Shown here piece by piece: positions 46,591 through 58,544 of a stretch of DNA of 64,000 nt. Below the pieces are notes generated by a model that was not told the DNA's origin, ran no database searches, and worked only from the letters and a program-made list of their open reading frames with translations. The stretch spans positions 1-64,000 of the forward strand of contig WTPW01002095.1 in the NCBI GenBank assembly GCA_009809945.1, read 5' to 3'. The first letter of the stretch is position 1, and every line of letters begins with the position of its first letter. The position numbers were made by a program, and so were the translations under genes. The DNA comes from Gigaspora margarita (Eukaryota > Glomeromycota > Glomeromycetes > Diversisporales > Gigasporaceae).

Positions 46591-48429
46591 TGTCATTAAA
46601 AAAAAATAAAAAAAAGAATAAAATAAAAAATAAAGAATAAATAATTTATTAAAAAAAAAAAATTAAATAAAAAATTTAAATTAAAAAAAAATAAAACGAT
46701 TAAAAAAAAAATTTTTAATTTAAATTTTTTATTTAATTTGTTTTAAATTTTTTTTTTAATAATAAATTATTTTATTATTTATTTTTCGTTTTATTCCTTT
46801 TTTTTATTTTTTATTTTTTTAATTTATTAATTCTTTTTTTTCTTTTTTTTTAAATTAAATTATTTTTATATTCTTTTTTATTTAATTTTTCTTAATTATT
46901 TTAATGTTTTAACTTACTGGTATTTAAATTTTGTAGTTTTTAATGCGTTTTTATTTTATTTATTTTAAATTATTTTTTTTGATTATTAGTGTATGTACAC
47001 TATGAGATAAAGCAGCCTATATATATGTACTTGAGTAATGAAAAAGTTAAAAAAAACTCTTTTCAATCAAATAAAAAACACTTCAGAAGCTTTTTTTAGC
47101 AGTTTTTCTTGAATTACTATATGGTAAGCTTTATTTTTTTATTTATTTTTTCTTTTAATTCGGTTAAATTATTTAAATTATTTTATTTTAAATTATTTTA
47201 TTTTACATAATTCTTTACATAAACCATTTCTATACTAAAAAAACTATTTTTATACTAATACTACACTAATCCTAACTCTAATCCTAAACTGCACAAGTAC
47301 TTCTTATACTAATCTTGCGATCTAACCCATATAACAAATACAGAAATAAATCAGTACGATGAAATGTAAACAATAAGACGGAAGCCAAGTTTAAGAAGAT
47401 AAATATTTTTTCTTATATTATATTCTTTCTTTTTTTTTCTCCTTGAACTAACTTTTTTTTTTTTGTAGGTTTTGATTTCTGAATTTACACTAGGGCCAAA
47501 AAAGTATACAAAAAGAGGCACTAGTACGAGTGATGAAAAGAAGCACTAGTAAATGACAACGGTACTAGCAACAAAAAGAGGCACAATAAACGATGATACC
47601 ATTAGCAATGCTAAAAAGCACCAGTAAACGATGACCCTAGTGATGAAAAGAGGCAATAAAGTTTTGATAGCACAAAAAAAAAATTAAAAAATGTAAACAA
47701 AAAAAGGGATTGTATATATATGATCTGTATAACTGAAAGGGATTTGTTCTGATCTTAATTGGAAGGTGATCAGAGACTGGGTTTTCATGTGACCCAGAAA
47801 ATCTCACCTACATCCTGTATCTGTCGCAATTCTATACTACTATTAAGATATTGAAATATAGTAGCAAATAATTGGCTTGAAACTATAGAAAAGGGTAGAG
47901 TATCTGCTACAATCCAAATGGTTACTAATATATTAAATTTAGTTGTTTGAGCCATCATAAGAGATTGTTTTGAAATCATAGCTTTAGGCGTAAATATAAA
48001 AAATTGTTAAATTGGCATTGATTTTTTGTTTTCTAGTCTGGATATCGAGAGTCAAGATGTTTACATAATTTACTAGTAGTTGTATAGATACTGCAAATTA
48101 CAAACTTATTATCAGTAGTTTTTTGTAAAAAATAGGCTTTAACAAGAGAAGGAAGTTTAGCACTAGGTTTTTTTAAAACAATAAGAATATCAAATGTAAT
48201 ATTTACACTATTGCTTGTAGTTGCAACACTTCAGCTTTATTGTTATTAGAATTTTCAAATAGATTAGTATCTATCACAATATATGTTTGTAGAGAAGTTA
48301 GGGTTAATTTTTTAAATTGAGCAGGTACATTTTGAGCTTTTTTTATATTTGAGCAATGGTTTAAAAAAATTGTCATCCGAGAATTTTAAAAATTCTCTAA
48401 CTGATCATCAAAATAATTATATGATAAAA

Positions 48430-50017
48430 CTAATTATCAGTAAGAATTCTCAAAGTTTCAGATTGATATTTTTCTAGACTATCGCTCATTTACTAATCAC
48501 AGATTATACCAAATCTATATCAAGAAATTATTCGCACTCTGAATTGAATTTTTTGAGGCTATGATGGTAAAATTTTTTTTTTTATAAAAAATTTGATTTT
48601 TTTTTTGTGTAAATTTTATAATTAATATACTATCAATCTATATTGAGACGGACTGGCTAACAATCAAGCTGGATTAACATGATTTTTTCAAACCAGTTAT
48701 CTAGCTTGAAGTGGGTTTGCTTTAAAACTATTGTTAAAGTTTCAAAGCTATAGCTGGCTTATTTGTCAGCTTATCTTATTTCTACTATCAAGTTAAATTT
48801 TTGATTCAAATTGCTAATAAATTTTCAGCAAACCGGTTGATAGTATGCAAATAACTTTAAAATAAGTAGAAAATTTTTGGTGAATTGGCTGATAATATAA
48901 TAAGAACTTATCATCTAATGAAGTTCAAAAATACTAATAGATTTTTAGTAAATGGTTAGATATAATATGTATGAATGTTTACTAAAATTAAATCAAATGG
49001 AGTATCATCTCAGATATTTTATATGATACTACATATATTTTGATTTATATAATGTACAATATAGTATTTTGCCAAATATGATTTTTATTATAATAAAAAA
49101 TACTAGTTAGTTAAATTGTAAAATATAAATATTAGCTTAAAAGTAAACACTGTTTTCTTTATAAAAACCTATAGATCATTATAAATTTTATATTTGTAGA
49201 TCCTTAATTCAATCATTACTCTAAAAATTTTCTGACATCATTAGTCTTATTGTTTAAATTAATTTATACTTAAATTGATTTATTTAATAAATTTTAATTG
49301 ATTTAAGATCTTGTGCTATATATTATAATTATATATAAATAAAATATTTTAATTTATAATGTTTTCAAAACTGCAATTAGTATTCAAAAAACTTTGATTT
49401 TGTTTATTTAGCCAGTTGGAAAATCTTTTAATTAGTTGCAACATTACAAGTCGTGAGCCTACTATAGAACCAGGATTGGCAAATAGAACAATAGAACAAA
49501 ACCTTGATTTTTTGACTTTATATAAAAAAAATTTTTTTATTAATAATTTGCAATTATTTAAGTATATATTGTTAGACCATTAGTAAAGTGATAAATTTAA
49601 AATATTTTTATATTTATTTAGTAAAATTTAATACTAAAAATTTATAATAGAAAAATAAAAAAAGTGAATAGAATTAGAAGTCAATAGAACAAACATAGTA
49701 AACGTGACAACCCTATATAGAATGTATGAACTTGTAGCTTTTTTATTTTTTATTTTTTTTGTAAAATAGTTTTTAAAAAAAGCACAAACATAATTTAAAT
49801 CATGATACTTCTAGATTATCTATTGGCCAATATTTTATTAGTAGACCCACCTATAGCCTAGCTGATAATCAGCTTTAAACTTTTTAGCCAAGCTATTTTT
49901 AGAGCCAATACCTTATTAAAAAGTCCATAGCCGAGCTGATGATCGGCTTAGCTTAGCCATTTGGCTCTAGCTATTCACATCACTACCTACAATAATAAAA
50001 AATTTTTGAGTAAATTA
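48430..50017. other. A+T-rich region with worn element ends
   Basis: 49840-49985 repeats agctgat(a/g)atc(a/g)gctta words, ending gctattcacatcactac, which resembles a hAT right end; the left partner was not found. 49085-49200 is similar to 32690-32810. No gene. Confidence 0.4.
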
Positions 50018-50020
50018 TAA

Positions 50021-51111
50021 GAGAAGTGCAGTAAATTACATAATTTTTTAGGGGAATTACCCACCTATCACATTATATATATATATAGTATAAATAGCCA
50101 ATAATATTGAAGCAAAATCGATTATTAGTTAATTGCAAATAGTTGCTATATAGTAAAGTCTAAATTCTACGATGTCAATTGATAATTATCAATTAAGTAA
50201 ACTTGTTTAAAAGATCAAAATACACATATTTTGAAATTTTTATTAAAATTGAAGAATTTTTTATTATTTAACTTTTAATTTTTACGGTCATCAAATATAT
50301 TTTTTTAAAAAATTTCAATTTTTCTGTTGAACGTAAAAATCAAAAACCAATTAATAAAAAATTATCTAATACTTATAAAAATTTGTATTAAGTGTATTTT
50401 GACCTTCTGAATAAGTTTATTTAAGGGTAGAGGATACGTAGATCACTTATTATATGATTTTGGTGGTACAAATGATTTTATATAGAAATTAGAAATTATG
50501 CTACTAATAAAACTTTTTATAATAACATTTAATTTTTATTAAAATTTTTGTAATTTGTAGATTAAAACATGCTTTTTCCAATGATATAAATTTTAATAAT
50601 AAAATATTTTAAAAAAATATACTTGTATATATGGTAAAGTTCTCCATAGTCAATCCAAATTCTCCGTAGTTACACAAAATAGCATATGATCATCATATGA
50701 TTTTTTGTAAACAAATAGTGATACCCCATCTTCAAGTACATGTTTCTCAGTAAATATTTAACCAATATTACTGATTTTACCACCATTAGAATCAGAAAAA
50801 TCTATTCTACAACTTTTATTATGAATTTAAAATAATTTGCTTAATAATTTTTTTTTAATTTTAAAAAGAAAAATTTGTACCACCAAAATCATATGATAAA
50901 TGTTCTTTGTATCCTCTACTCTTAAGCAATTTTAATTGATTGCTTAGTAAAATTTAGACTTTATATATAACAGCTTTTGTCGATTGTGGGGTAACTTATT
51001 TTCAAATCAAAGCCATTTTTGAGTTTTATAAAATTTGATTGGTCAACAGTCCTATCACTAGAGGGGTCAGGACCTATGTAAACCCTAATCATGTAATTTA
51101 CTGCACTTCTC
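50021..51111. mobile_element. PIF/Harbinger-type MITE, split by a TTAA element
   Basis: GAGAAGTGCAGTAAAT and attTACTGCACTTCTC ends with TAA at 50018-50020 and 51112-51114. Without the nested 50425-50921 element and one ttaa it is 590 bp, against 589 bp for the sister 34618-35206, and the two align end to end. Confidence 0.9.
50425..50921. mobile_element. TTAA-flanked MITE, 497 bp
   Basis: GGGTAGAGGATAC and gtatcctctactc ends, flanked by ttaa at 50421-50424 and 50922-50925. The uninterrupted sister at 35025 reads ttacttaagcgat, showing one ttaa before insertion. Subterminal atatgattttggtggtaca is repeated inverted. It is the best preserved member of the family seen at 687-3498. Confidence 0.9.
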
Positions 51112-51114
51112 TAA

Positions 51115-51880
51115 ATAAAGATTGTATAACCAAACCAACCCAAACTTGATTTTTGCTAATTTTAGAAATGATTTTTGCAAAACTTCTTTGTTATTAGATA
51201 AAATTAATAGTAAAATATCTATTTACTATGTTGATTATTTCTATTATATTCAACATCAAATTTTTGAACTTCTATAACTCATTTTAATATTAAGTTAACC
51301 AGTTATAAAACTTGTATAAAATGAACTTTGTGCTTCATAAATTAAGATTTAACAAAAATCTTAATTTTGGTTTGGGAGATCTTGGAACTCTATTTTTAAG
51401 ACAAAGACCCTATATATAAAGTAGCCAAATTTAAATTTTTAAAAGCCCAAATTTGTTTTTTTTATATATATAAAAGATGGCCAAATTTCATCTTTAATTA
51501 TAAAAATATTATAACTACAACTTGCTATAACTTTTTTATAAATAGATTTAAATAAATTTAAGAACAAAAAAATGTTTAGTTTGTTTTGATTTAATATTTA
51601 AAGATAGTATTTTATTTTTATAGATTTTTCTATATATTTCTAGTTAGAGATATATAACTTATATATCTCTGGCCTATTGACCAATCAAAATAAATAAAGG
51701 TCACATGACTCACTTTTTCAAATCATCAATTGATCAGAAGGTTTTGTGTAACTAGAATCTGACCACACATACTAACTTGGTCTTGATCGACCTAATTAAT
51801 TACCAATCTAGATAAGATTGGCACTATAGCTATATTATTATCATATTTGGAATTGAGGATAAACAAATATATAAACAATA
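51115..51880. other. A+T-rich spacer before the LINE remnant
   Basis: 51625-51690 (tctatatatttctagttaga..tatatatctctgg) recurs inverted at 58480-58540, possibly as ends of a larger element. Otherwise nothing recognised. Confidence 0.45.
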
Positions 51881-51881
51881 T

Positions 51882-53257
51882 AGCAGGAGTTTTTCTTTTA
51901 TACGGATGGCTCTTTACAGTTGCAGAAAGAGAATCAGAGTGGTGGCTCGACTAAGATGGGTCTGGGTTGGTTGCAACTAAGTGAGAACAAGTCCTATATA
52001 GTAGATGAAGGTTTTGCAAGGATAAGAGATTGGCCCTCTTCCACCCGCCCAGAATTAGCAGCCATATGGCTAGTAGTCTTATTAGCTCCAAGTNATACAA
52101 AATTAACAATTTACTCAGATAGCCTGGCAGTGATAAATGCTGTTACCAGCATTAATCGTTCTTTAGCATTTAGTCAATTTATTAAGTTAGGAAATTTTAG
52201 TATAGTTAGTAAAATTAGGAACTTAGTTAGGTTAAAGAGAGTTTGTTTAAATTTGGTTAAGGTTAAAGGTCATTCGGAGGATCATTGGAATGGAAGAGCA
52301 GATACCTTAGCAAAAAAAGGTCTTACAGCAGGAGAAGAACTACTTGTGGTACCCACTCAAGAACTTTCTGTTTATACAACCCTGAGTTGGAAACATTTCG
52401 TTATAGAAAGCCCAGCAAGGAAATTCTTGAATTTGGTCTTGGACTTGAAGACAGGAGCAGAGTTAATGAATGCAAAAATCTTTAGAAAAATAGAGCCAAG
52501 TTTGGGCGAAAGTGTTTTCAGCTGGAACTTGCTTTGGGAAAACCTACACGAACTTAGTGGGATCCGCTGCGATGCAATAGATAAAAGTAAGAAGCTTTGC
52601 ACTCTCTGGAAGTGTTTACAAGGGAAACTCCCAGTCTTGGCAGAGATGGGATCAAGATTTCCTACTCTCTACCTAAACACATATTGCAAGCTTTGTAACT
52701 CAGAGGAAGTTGAAACGCAGGATCACTTGGTACGTTGTACTGCTCTATCAAACAAGTAGAACCTATTAGAAGAGACAATATTCGCGATCTTGTTAGAAAA
52801 AATGAAGTCCAAAGGAATCAATAGAATTTCTAAAAGCCAGTTAGAAGACTTACTTCAGAGGAAGTCACAGGAGGAGATCTTTCAGGATAGAGAACTTTTA
52901 ATAAAAGGTTTGATTAAAAAGGACACGGAAAAAAAATTAGCAGAAATTCTGAACTCATCGGCAGAAGCAAAAACATTTTTGAAATTCTTTTTAGTAGCCA
53001 TCTGGAACTCGTTCTATGTTGAGATCTGGAAACCAAGATGTGTCTTTATTACGAACTGGGAAAAATTATGTGGTATCACTCGAAAGGTAAAATGGGATCT
53101 AATTAAAAAGAAAAGAAAAGAGGAGACAAGCCGAAAGAAAAAGAAGGGAAAAAAGAAGGAACCGTCTAGTGGAAGGGAAATACAAGAGCGTTCAGGACTA
53201 CAAGATGAAGTTCGAAAAAAGGTATCTGCTCCGGGAGAAGAAATAAACGATTGCTAG
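51882..53257 (+). pseudogene. LINE-type retrotransposon 3' end: RNase H and zinc knuckle
   Basis: The frame opens after a stop at 51881 and reads QEFFFYTDGSLQLQ, so the protein is cut before the reverse transcriptase or is an exon start (atatagcag/gag looks like an acceptor). The RNase HI residues are all present: Asp of YTDGS, Glu of RPELAA (about 52052), Asp of YSDSLA (about 52118), His of KVKGHSED and Asp of GRADTLAKK. A CX2C-X9-H-X3-C knuckle follows (YCKLCNSEE..DHLVRC). A TAG at 52757-52759 interrupts the frame, which continues in phase to 53257 with a lysine-rich tail. The frame is G+C-richer than its neighbours. An ambiguous base lies at 52094. Confidence 0.8.
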
Positions 53258-53484
53258 TTGGATAGTGTAGAAAGGTTTATAGTGGAGGGTATTAGGCCAG
53301 ATTGGCTAGTTTCTTAGGTATGCTGACACAGCCTCTAGTTTCGTATATATATACGAACTAGTGCGGCAGGTCGCATTTGATTTGTGATACAACAGATGGA
53401 ATGATGTCAAACTTAGAGATTAGGATATACTGAATTTACTGTAAATTCAAATAAATAACTTAATAAAGTTTTGGTGAGACTGCC
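53258..53484 (+). other. Probable 3' untranslated end of the LINE remnant
   Basis: Composition continues from the frame. It contains a hairpin tttcgtatatatatacgaa near 53340 and aataaa signals at 53450-53470. The exact end and a target duplication were not found. Confidence 0.45.
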
Positions 53485-53487
53485 TAA

Positions 53488-54409
53488 GGGGAGCGCCATT
53501 TATCACCTGATTTTTTAGGGTAGGGGGGGGGTCTGAAAATTATCAGGTCCTAATAGTAGATAATTTTTGATTGGCTAAAATTTTTTGAAAATTTAAAAAA
53601 NNNNNNNNNNNNNNNNNNNNNNNNNNNNNNNNNNNNNNNNNNNNNNNNNNNNNNNNNNNNNNNNNNNNNNNNNNNNNNNNNNNNNNNNNNNNNNNNNNNN
53701 NNNNNNNNNNNNNNNNNNNNNNNNNNNNNNNNNNNNNNNNNNNNNNNNNNNNNNNNNNNNNNNNNNNNNNNNNNNNNNNNNNNNNNNNNNNNNNNNNNNN
53801 NNNNNNNNNNNNNNNNNNNNNNNNNNNNNNNNNNNNNNNNNNNNNNNNNNNNNNNNNNNNNNNNNNNNNNNNNNNNNNNNNNNNNNNNNNNNNNNNNNNN
53901 NNNNNNNNNNNNNNNNNNNNNNNNNNNNNNNNNNNNNNNNNNNNNNNNNNNNNNNNNNNNNNNNNNNNNNNNNNNNNNNNNNNNNNNNNNNNNNNNNNNN
54001 NNNNNNNNNNNNNNNNNNNNNNNNNNNNNNNNNNNNNNNNNNNNNNNNNNNNNNNNNNNNNNNNNNNNNNNNNNNNNNNNNNNNNNNNNNNNNNNNNNNN
54101 NNNNNNNNNNNNNNNNNNNNNNNNNNNNNNNNNNNNNNNNNNNNNNNNNNNNNNNNNNNNNNNNNNNNNNNNNNNNNNNNNNNNNNNNNNNNNNNNNNNN
54201 NNNNNNNNNNNNNNNNNNNNNNNNNNNNNNNNNNNNNNNNNNNNNNNNNNNNNNNNNNNNNNNNNNNNNNNNNNNNNNNNNNNNNNNNNNNNNNNTTTTT
54301 TAAATTTTCAAAAAATTTTAGCCAATCAAATTGCAGTATTTATGATCAGGTAGGGGGGAGGGGGGTAGCCTCTTAGTAGCAAAATATCAGCTGATAAATG
54401 GCCCTCCCC
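53488..54409. mobile_element. TAA-flanked MITE with a gap at its centre
   Basis: GGGGAGCGCCATTTATCA and inverted tgataaatggccctcccc, with TAA at 53485-53487 and 54410-54412, as in PIF/Harbinger MITEs. G-rich runs follow both ends. The arms converge on aaaattttttgaaaatttaaa and its complement, where 695 N (53601-54295) replace the axis. Confidence 0.8.
53601..54295. other. Assembly gap (695 N)
   Basis: Located exactly between complementary arms of the MITE above. Confidence 0.97.
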
Positions 54410-54412
54410 TAA

Positions 54413-55075
54413 GATTAAAAAAATATATATATATATATATAAACAATATATTAGTAAATCTGTATTAGGCATAATAAAAAGTTTTTTATACTAAGTAAAT
54501 ATTATTTTTGGCTCTAAGTAAAGTTGTAGAGCAGGTTCTTGTGTATCTACTGCCAAAATTTTATTAAAATCGGACTTGTAGATAAGAAGATATGAGTAAA
54601 AACGTCTTTAAAATTCTTTAAATCATATAAAATTTTATATATACAGGTCTGATCCAGATTTTGTACTATCTTGTTTAAATATTTGTTTTGCCCAATTCTA
54701 AATATAGAAATATTGCCAATCTTATCCGAATTGGCAATTAAAAAACTTTAGATCTTAAAATTACTAGTACATAAGCCAAACAATTTTATATATTTATTAC
54801 TTACATTTATTTTATATTTATTTTATATTTTTTATTAGAGTATTGCTAATCTTAACAGGCTATGAAATTTACAACCTGCATCTGCCAATTAAAATTGCAT
54901 AATTAGCATGATCTGCAAATTTTCTTTATATAAAAAAACAAAGTTTTTTTATAAAAAAATTAAAAAATTACTTATAACACAAAATCTAGCTTATATTATT
55001 ATTTCTTTTTATGCAAAAAACAAATTTTTTGCTAAATTTTACTATAAAATTTGCTATTTTATAACTCTAACTCTA
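54413..55075. other. A+T-rich spacer with (at)n
   Basis: A short (at)n run at 54421-54441 and one copy of the ctaagtaaagttgt motif at 54516. The 54908-55111 frame is low-complexity and unsupported. Confidence 0.5.
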
Positions 55076-55742
55076 ATTCTAACTAGAGATGGGAATCAGT
55101 CATATATCTAGTGATCGATCATTGATTAATCATATACAAAGGAGATTGATTTTATGATCGATTATAGTATTTTAATCGGTCATTGCATATGATTGATCAC
55201 AATCATATGATCGATTATAATTTATATAATTGATCATGTTCGTTATCAATTATACAAATGATAAATACTATAACAATACAGATACGCTTTCTTGTAATAT
55301 ATAGTTCATAACATATTTAGTTAGTGCAATTCCAAAAAGATAATAAAAAAGAGCGTTATTTTATAGTGACCCATCGCCATAGTGATCCTGTGATCATCCA
55401 ATCAAATTTGATCACATGGATTACATGTTCGATAGGCTGAACACATGATCCACATAATCGAATTTGATTGAACAATTATATACATTTAAAAATTAATTAA
55501 AATTTTATTAAAAAAAGACAAAAAATTAATTAAAATTTATTAAAATAAAGACAAAAACGTAATACAGACAGATACAGAATTATAAAAAAAAAAAGAAAGT
55601 AATAAAGAAAAAAATTGTTATATTCATCCTTCCAAGAGCGAATGTTCTACTAAAAATTCCATTTCTGCAGATTTTTGATAATAAATGAATCCTTTATAGT
55701 TATCCTTTTCAATTCCAATACCATTAAGTTAATCTGCAACTA

Positions 55743-55885
55743 TTCTAACAACTCCAAATACGATGACACAAATGATGAAACCACTCCAAATACGATGATA
55801 CAAACAATGAAACCACTCCAAATAAGATGACACAAATGATAAAACTACTCCAAATATGATGACACAAATGACAAAACCATTCCTA
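55743..55885. repeat. 32-bp minisatellite, four units
   Basis: Units of cactccaaatacgatgaca followed by caaatgatgaaac with few differences. The minus-strand frame across it is a repeat translation. Confidence 0.85.
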
Positions 55886-56259
55886 AAAATAAAAAGACAA
55901 GATAATTCAAATACAAACAAAAAAAAAACAAAAAAACAAAAAAAATACTCATTCTAATATCTTCATTCACTATATAAACACGAAATAACATCTAGAGGAT
56001 CTGAGCTAAACTTCTAACAATATAGAAAAAAAAAGTTAATTAAACATTAAAAAAAGAAAAGAATAAAAGAAAAAAAATAAAAAAAAGACAAAAACGAACA
56101 AAAAAAGACTTAACTTCTTGTGCATAAACTCATCTTATCCACTATTAATCTACCCATGTCTTCCACTTTAATTAATATAGTACTCCAAGTACACCAAAAA
56201 GAAAATTAGTTAAAGAAAAAAAATATGAATGAAAAAAAATACTTAACGAAAAAAAACCA

Positions 56260-56880
56260 ATACCAAAATGATGTCGATTTTAAAAACACGATTCAAGTCG
56301 ACTCTGACAATGCAACAATTACAATAATGAACCTAAAAAAAAAAAAATTATTTAAAACAAAAAAAAAATACAAAAAAAAAATATATATCTAAAAGTGCAA
56401 AAAAAAAATAAAAAAAAGCGATACCGAAATGATGAATTACACCTATTATGATGACGATTCCAACAATGCTACAATTACAAGAAGAACCTAAAAAAAATAT
56501 ATACTGTATATATATATTATTTAAAAGAAAAAAATGCAACAAAAAAATATGTATCTAAAAGCACGAAAAAAACAAAAAAAAGCACTACAGAAATGATGAA
56601 CCACACCTATTGTGATAATTTTAAAACGATGATTCCAAGTTGACTCTGACAATGCAGCAATTACAGTACAAGAATGAATCTAAAAACAAATATTATTTAA
56701 AAGAAAAAAAATACACGAATTACACCTATAGCGATGATTTTAAAAATGACCATTCCAAGTCAACTCTAACAATGTAGCAATTATAAGCACAAATCTAAAA
56801 AAAAATACATATTATTTAAAAAAAAAAATTACAGTACAACAAAAAAAAATTACGTATCTAAAAGTGTGAAAAAAAATAAT
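56260..56880. repeat. Tandem units of about 150-180 bp
   Basis: Four degenerate copies of cgattccaagt(c/t)gactctgac, aatgcaacaattaca, an A-rich stretch, and ccgaaatgatgaa(t/c)..cacctatt. No coding sense. Confidence 0.7.
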
Positions 56881-57248
56881 TGATTATCACTATATATGAT
56901 CGCCAATCTTAAAATTGATTGGCCAGTTACAAAGAGTCGCATGGCAATGGGTCGCTATTGTATTTTTGCCATAAAAAAATAATCGAAACAAAACCTATTA
57001 AAGCGATGTTTGGTTAAACAATTCATATACAATAAATAAATACATTAAAATGTACCAATTCAGTAAAGATATAATCAATTATATATATAATCAATTATAA
57101 TCGATTAAAAGGGTATGATCGATCAAACTTTATGATCAATCAACCTATATGATCGATCATAATTGATCAAAGACTTTCATAATTGATCAAACGATATGAT
57201 CGATCATGATTGATCATATTAGGTTCAATTCCCATCTCTAATCCTAAC

Positions 57249-58540
57249 CCTAACTATAACTTAATAAAAAGTTTTTTTTTAAAATAGGGATATGAATTTT
57301 ATAGCCTGTAAATCAAAGTAATTTTCTATTTATTATAATAATTTACAAATAGTATTCTAAATCCACATTTACATAATCTTGTACTACTATCTAACTTAAC
57401 ACTAAATCTGGATACTACTATTTTTTATACTAACTCTGTGCTACTACCTAACTCTAACCCTAACTCTAACTTTAGGCACATTCTTCTTCTAATATTAACT
57501 CTAACTCTAAAGACCTTTAGTGAAATACAATATAATACAGTACACAACATGAATATAGTAATATGGCGATATAGCAATATAAAATATCCACTAGCAAAAT
57601 ACAGTAAAATAATATGACACAGCACTACTGGAATCAACTTGACATGATATTAGTAAATGAAATGAAAAGATTGACAAGTAATAAAAAGTGCACCGTATAG
57701 CAATGAAAAAAGGTAACAATAAATGACCAAACTAGCAATAAAAAAAGCACCAAAAAACAATATACCAATGACGAAAAAGGCTTAAAAAACATCTCATCAA
57801 AGACAAAAAAGCCTAAATACGAAAAAAGTATTAATAAACCACAACACCTATAATGAACAATAATGATTTTATATTTTGACAAATCTAAAAAAAACCTAAA
57901 CAGGTTAAAAAAAATAAAAAATAAAAATAAAAAAGTGGAACTTTTACCAGAACTATTTCACTGACCGATTCTATAATCTAAACATAAGACTACCCTTACA
58001 AAAGCATCAGAGAAAATAAAGACAATGTGCAAGAATATCAGAGAAATATAAAAAACTACACAAAAAACTATATATATGACTACTTGCAAGATACCAAAAC
58101 CTATGAAAAATCTAATGATACTATCAATGACGATACCAATTGCAACGATAGCAATAGTATAAAAAAAGATAACAAAAGACTACATGACCACTAATAAAAT
58201 GCCAAACCTATAAAAAATCTAATAACTATATCAACAATAACACCAATGATAACACTAACAACAAATAACAAGTTAAATAAATAGATAAAAAAAAATTAAT
58301 TAGCAAAAGAAAGCAAAGAAAACGAAAGCAAATAAAAAAAAAACAAATAAAAAAAAATAGATTAAAGATGATTAATACTTATTTATTCAGATTTGGCGAT
58401 GTGTATCTAATTTTGTATTAGCAATCAAATCAATATATGAGCTTTTAATTATGTAATTTTACTGCTCTTTGATTGGCCAAAAAGGTCAAAAACATATAAG
58501 CTATATATCTCTAACCAGAGATATATAGAAAAATCTATTA
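57249..58540. other. Degenerate repeats, no gene
   Basis: 57242-57510 holds short ctaaccctaa/taactctaac runs, telomere-like but too short and mixed to be a telomere. 57650-57850 repeats agcaatgaaaaa..aataaatgacc units like those in 44640-44820. 58060-58260 has two ~110-bp units with ccaaacctat(a/g)aaaaatctaat. Confidence 0.5.
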
Positions 58541-58544
58541 CAAA

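Larger units (their letters stand above)
44512..47812. mobile_element. 3.3 kb inverted-repeat element in the hAT gene
   Basis: Ends CAGAATGTAGTTGAGATTTT and its inverted partner (..tctcacctacatcctg) extend into arms that mirror each other for about 500 bp. Each arm holds two to four ~38-bp units of catttactagtgcctctttt. Further in, agattagtataagaggcac (about 44998) pairs with 47290-47310, and gagcttttaaagtatt..gctgctttaag (45960-46055) pairs with 47005-47100. Two other elements are nested inside. No transposase frame and no clear target duplication. Confidence 0.65.
43540..48420 (-). pseudogene. Third hAT transposase pseudogene, split
   Basis: Read from 48420 down. A BED-like segment (NKFVICSIYTTTSKLCKHLD, then SRYPD; about 48015-48130), IVADTLPFSIVSSQLFATIF (47840-47935), then a 3.3 kb insertion. 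After it come KISITLDI-stop-TSRANV (about 44350-44420), HHCLAHVLNFIVTNGYHLLN (about 44060-44115) and FKKLGQLVSKGEATHKI then LQDISTR-stop-NSTYLML, in which the conserved Trp of TRWNS is a TAG. Several further stops and shifts follow. The order matches hAT transposases (BED finger, N-terminal segment, catalytic core). The C-terminal dimerisation region was not found. Confidence 0.7.
55372..56970. mobile_element. Inner element with gacccatcgcc ends
   Basis: Left tagtgacccatcgccatagt..ccaatcaa and right inverted ttggcc..gcatggcaatgggtcgcta agree over about 45 bp. The words resemble the gcgatgcatcgc MITE family. Carries the minisatellites at 55743-55885 and 56260-56880. Confidence 0.5.
55084..57240. 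mobile_element. hAT-like element with gatcgatca words, 2.16 kb
   Basis: TAGAGATGGGAATC and inverted ..caattcccatctcta with 8-bp duplication attctaac (55076-55083) / atcctaac (57241-57248), one difference. Subterminal zones (55100-55250 and 57060-57220) are arrays of atgatcgatca/ttgatcat. A second inverted pair (tagtgacccatcgccat near 55372 and its complement near 56950) bounds an inner insertion with minisatellites. No transposase frame. Confidence 0.85.

Noticed and set aside
57242..57520. ctaaccctaa/taactctaac tract as subtelomeric DNA
   Set aside because: Units are irregular and scattered, and the tract is bordered by transposon ends on one side only.
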